DNA of 64,000 bases, taken from Pelagophyceae sp. CCMP2097 (taxonomy: Eukaryota; Sar; Pelagophyceae). The stretch lies in NCBI GenBank assembly GCA_026770575.1, contig MU657287.1, positions 54,271 to 118,270 of the forward strand, in the 5' to 3' direction. A model generated the notes under the pieces. It was given only the letters and a program-made list of their open reading frames with translations. It did no database searches and was not told where the DNA came from. The position numbers were made by a program, and so were the translations under genes. Position 1 is the stretch's first letter; every line of letters begins with the position of its first letter. Below, one piece after another: positions 61,675 through 64,000 of this stretch.

Positions 61675-63243
61675 ATGCCCATGTTCCAGAGCCGCGGTGT
61701 CTACGCCGCCCTCGCGCTCGCAGCTGGGCAGCTGGGCGCGCTGGCGCAGACGCCCAGCTCGACGGGCGCGCCGACGTCTGTCCCGACGACTTCCATGCCG
61801 GCCGCGACCGCCTTGCCCGTCGACCTCGGTACCGCGGGCAACTATGTCATCCTCGCCAAGTCCGGCGTCGACACCAAGGCGACGTCTGGCGTCACGGGCG
61901 ACATCGGCGTGAGCCCCATCAAGGGCGCGGCGATGACGGGCTTCTCGGAGACGCTGGACTCGAAGGGCGCGTTCGCCACGTCGCCGCAGGTCACCGGCAG
62001 CATGTACGCTTCCGACTACAAGGGGACGACGCCGTCGGTTTTGACCACGGCCGTTTCCGACATGGAGACCGCCTACACCGACGCCGCGGGCCGCCCGCTC
62101 TCGGGCTTCGGAGACCGCCTCAACCTCGGCGGCTCGTCGGGCATCGGCGGCAAGACGCTGACTCCCGGCGTGTACAAGTGGGACGTTGACGTCATCGTCG
62201 AAACTGAAATCTACTTTGATGCCGCCGGCGACGATCAAGCCGTCTTCATCCTGCAGACGTCTGGCAACGTCGTCGTTGCCGCGAACGTCAATGTGGTCCT
62301 CCAGAACGGCGCACAGGCCAAGCACATCTTCTGGCAGGTCGCGGGCTACGTCCAGGTCGGCGCAGGCGCAAACGCCGCGGGCGTGTTCCTCGTCAAGACC
62401 AAGGCCGACTTCATCACGGGCTCCAAGCTCGACGGCCGCGTCCTCGCGCAGACGGCAGTGAACCTCCAGCAGGCGACCATCACGGAGCCTAACATCAGCC
62501 GCCGTCTGCAGGCTGCGCCGACTCCGACCGTCGAGCTCCTCACGGCCGGCAACTTTGCCATCCTGGCCAAGGCGGGCGTCTCGACGGTGCCTGCGTCATC
62601 CGTCACCGGCGACGTCGGCGTCAGCCCGATCTCGGGCGCTGCGCTCACGGGCTTCTCGACCACCGCGGACTCGTCGGGCGAGTTCGCCACGTCAGGGCAG
62701 GTCGACGGCAAGCTGTACGCCGCCAACTTCTTCCCCCCGACTCCGTCAAAGCTGACCACGGCCGTCAGCAACATGGAGGCGGCGTACACGGACGCGGCCG
62801 GGCGCACCAACCTGGACGCGGCGCGCATCAATCTCGGCAGCGGCAACCTGGGTGGTGCCTTTGGGGGGGAAACCACTCCGCTGACGACGGGCGTGTACAC
62901 GTGGCAATTCGACATCACGTTCGCCGGCGACGTGCACATCAGCGGCAGCGCCGACGACGTTTTCATCCTCCAGACGACGGGCAACGTCTACGCCACCAAT
63001 GACATCAAGATCATCCTTAAAAACGGCGCGCAGGCCAAGAACATCTTCTGGCAGGTCGCCGGCTTCGTCGAGGCCGGCGTCGGCGCGCACCTCGAGGGCA
63101 TCTTCCTCGTCAAGACGCACGCAGAGTTCTTCACGGGCTCGTCGCTCTACGGCCGCGTGCTCGCGCAGACTGCCGTCACGCTCCAGAAGACGATTATCGC
63201 GCAGCCGACCACGAAGCGCCGCCTCCTCCGCGGCGGCCAGTAG
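61675..63243 (+). CDS. Secreted ice-binding protein, two DUF3494 domains
   Basis: An intronless protein of 522 aa from the ATG at 61675. Residues 1-25 (YAALALAAGQLGALAQ) form a signal peptide, then a Thr/Pro/Ser linker. Two tandem ice-binding (DUF3494, IBP-1) domains follow, about 49-270 and 285-510, each with LGTAGNYVILAKSGV / LLTAGNFAILAKAGV, SxVTGDxGVSPIxGAAxTGF, AVSxMExAYTDAAGR, LTPGVYKW / LTTGVYTW, AVFILQTSGNV, NGAQAKHIFWQVAG, FLVKTKADFxTGSxLxGRVLAQTAV. These fold as a right-handed beta-helix that adsorbs to ice and inhibits recrystallisation; many sea-ice algae, fungi and bacteria have them, with known horizontal transfer. The strong similarity between the domains points to an internal duplication. 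The basic C-terminus (KRRLLRGGQ) is unusual. Confidence 0.92.
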   Translation: MPMFQSRGVYAALALAAGQLGALAQTPSSTGAPTSVPTTSMPAATALPVDLGTAGNYVILAKSGVDTKATSGVTGDIGVSPIKGAAMTGFSETLDSKGAFATSPQVTGSMYASDYKGTTPSVLTTAVSDMETAYTDAAGRPLSGFGDRLNLGGSSGIGGKTLTPGVYKWDVDVIVETEIYFDAAGDDQAVFILQTSGNVVVAANVNVVLQNGAQAKHIFWQVAGYVQVGAGANAAGVFLVKTKADFITGSKLDGRVLAQTAVNLQQATITEPNISRRLQAAPTPTVELLTAGNFAILAKAGVSTVPASSVTGDVGVSPISGAALTGFSTTADSSGEFATSGQVDGKLYAANFFPPTPSKLTTAVSNMEAAYTDAAGRTNLDAARINLGSGNLGGAFGGETTPLTTGVYTWQFDITFAGDVHISGSADDVFILQTTGNVYATNDIKIILKNGAQAKNIFWQVAGFVEAGVGAHLEGIFLVKTHAEFFTGSSLYGRVLAQTAVTLQKTIIAQPTTKRRLLRGGQ

Positions 63244-63339
63244 AACCGCTCTGCGCCCCACCCATCATCTCCCTCGCCTCCGCCCACCGCCCATCACGAG
63301 CCCCGGGCCCATGCCAGAAATATCTGGCCGATAACTATA

Positions 63340-63495
63340 ACCATGGCGTCGGTGAAAGAAGGACCGGCACGCCCAGCCCAGGTCCCTCGCCACCCTCGCA
63401 ACCGCTCGCAGTAGCGTGCTGCATAGGCGCGCGCAGCGCGTCTTGTTTTTGTTTAGCGACCAAGGGGACGAACTGACCGACAAAATTGCGCATGG
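63340..63495 (+). repeat. Dispersed repeat R7, copy 2
   Basis: Same block as 29870-30035: GGACCGGCACGCCCAGCCCA, CGCCACCCTCGCA, TGCTGCATAGGCGCGCG, GACAAAATTGCGCATGG. Confidence 0.75.
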
Positions 63496-63541
63496 GTGCA
63501 CCACTCTTGGACACCACTCGATGGCGCGTCGCGGCGCGCCA

Positions 63542-63754
63542 CGACAGTCGGCGACTGTCGGCGAGCGTCGCCGTGCGTCGCAGGGTGTCGCAGGGGTCGC
63601 AAGGCGTCGCAGAGTGTCGCAGGCGTCGCAGAGCGTCGCAGAGCGTCGCAGAGCGCCGCGAGCGTCGCAGGCGTCGCAGAACGTCGCAGAGCGTCGCAGA
63701 GCGCCGCGAGCGTCGCAGGCGTCGGCGACGCTCGCCGACAGTCGACGACTGTCG
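63542..63754. repeat. GTCGCAGAGC minisatellite bounded by inverted repeats
   Basis: The centre (63573-63723) is an irregular array of GCGTCGCAG(AGC) units. The flanks, CGACAGTCGGCGACTGTCGG... at 63542-63572 and its inverse at 63724-63754, pair with one mismatch over 31 bp; pairing continues outward (GTCGCGGCG). Confidence 0.8.
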
Positions 63755-63883
63755 CGCCGCGACACGCTGCGAGTGTCAAACTAAGGCAGCGTCGACAGTT
63801 ATTTTAGAAAAAGTTTCGGAATTTCACGACCTTCTGGAACTGTGTTCCCGCGAAAAAACTTGTTCGCTCGCTCGCACGGAAGC

Positions 63884-64000
63884 ATGGAGGCGGGAGGCAA
63901 CCGGGCGACAGCGCAGGCTGGTGAGGCGGCCTCGGCTGGCGAGGTGGAGGTGACCGAGGCTGGCGAGGTGGAGGCGGCCTCGGCTGGCGAGGTGGAGACG
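63884..64000 (+). CDS. Start of a repetitive Gly/Glu/Val-rich protein (partial)
   Basis: The ATG at 63884 begins MEAGGNRATAQAGEAASAG and continues in EAGEVE / SAGEVE repeats of 6-8 residues (GGCTGGCGAGGTGGAG units) to the window end. Only 39 codons are seen, so the call rests on a clean start and in-frame repeat structure. The product is unknown. Confidence 0.5.
   Translation, partial: MEAGGNRATAQAGEAASAGEVEVTEAGEVEAASAGEVET

Noticed and set aside
63542..63754. CRISPR array
   Set aside because: Units are directly adjacent without unique spacers of constant length, and the context is eukaryotic.
63416..63953. Frames through the GTCGCAGAGC minisatellite
   Set aside because: Open only because of the repeat unit; Ser/Arg/Val strings on both strands.

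Overview
The window reads as nuclear DNA of a GC-rich eukaryotic alga, most likely a stramenopile and probably a pelagophyte-like heterokont (inference). Genes are split by GT-AG introns, about half with GTGCGT or GTGCGC donors. A DnaJ co-chaperone carries a heterokont-type plastid targeting sequence with an Ala-Phe cleavage motif. A CCDC113 orthologue implies motile cilia, and a tandem DUF3494 ice-binding protein suggests a cold or polar habitat. There is no bacterial operon structure. One 855-base run of N marks an assembly gap at 36247-37101.

Layout. 1-8.2 kb: a minus-strand PH + CRAL-TRIO (Sec14-like) gene whose exons are separated by two introns of 1.8 and 3.1 kb filled with degenerate GC-rich repeats. 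10.6-20.1 kb: a RING/Sel1-repeat protein, a two-exon unknown, a BTB/T1-Kelch protein, a Sel1 relic and a RAP-domain protein with 11 helical repeats. 20-31.7 kb: gene-poor mobile DNA with several inverted-repeat (MITE-like) elements, a 1.25-kb foldback, tRNA-like fragments and a transposon-protein fragment. 32-45.7 kb: gene-dense housekeeping region: plastid DnaJ, a 4-exon membrane protein, a PPIL1-type cyclophilin, mitochondrial 2Fe-2S ferredoxin, the PP2A catalytic subunit in 12 exons, and CCDC113. 46-53 kb: duplicated WD40 fragments, a WD40 gene broken by an in-frame TAG, several dispersed repeats and a retroelement gag-like ORF. 53.3-58.8 kb: a 7-exon gamma-carbonic-anhydrase-like gene with two giant introns made of the same repeats as those in the first gene. 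58.8-64 kb: palindromic repeat clusters, the ice-binding protein, a minisatellite and the start of a repetitive ORF running off the end.

The most unusual signal is the higher-order GC-rich repeat system. It occupies four introns of two unlinked genes, yet the exons still join in phase across it, while other introns I could delimit are mostly about 40-250 nt. A second unusual signal is a family of palindrome-flanked units carrying a short acidic C-terminal coding tail. All gene models were built by eye from reading frames, splice signals and family knowledge; no alignment or search was run.
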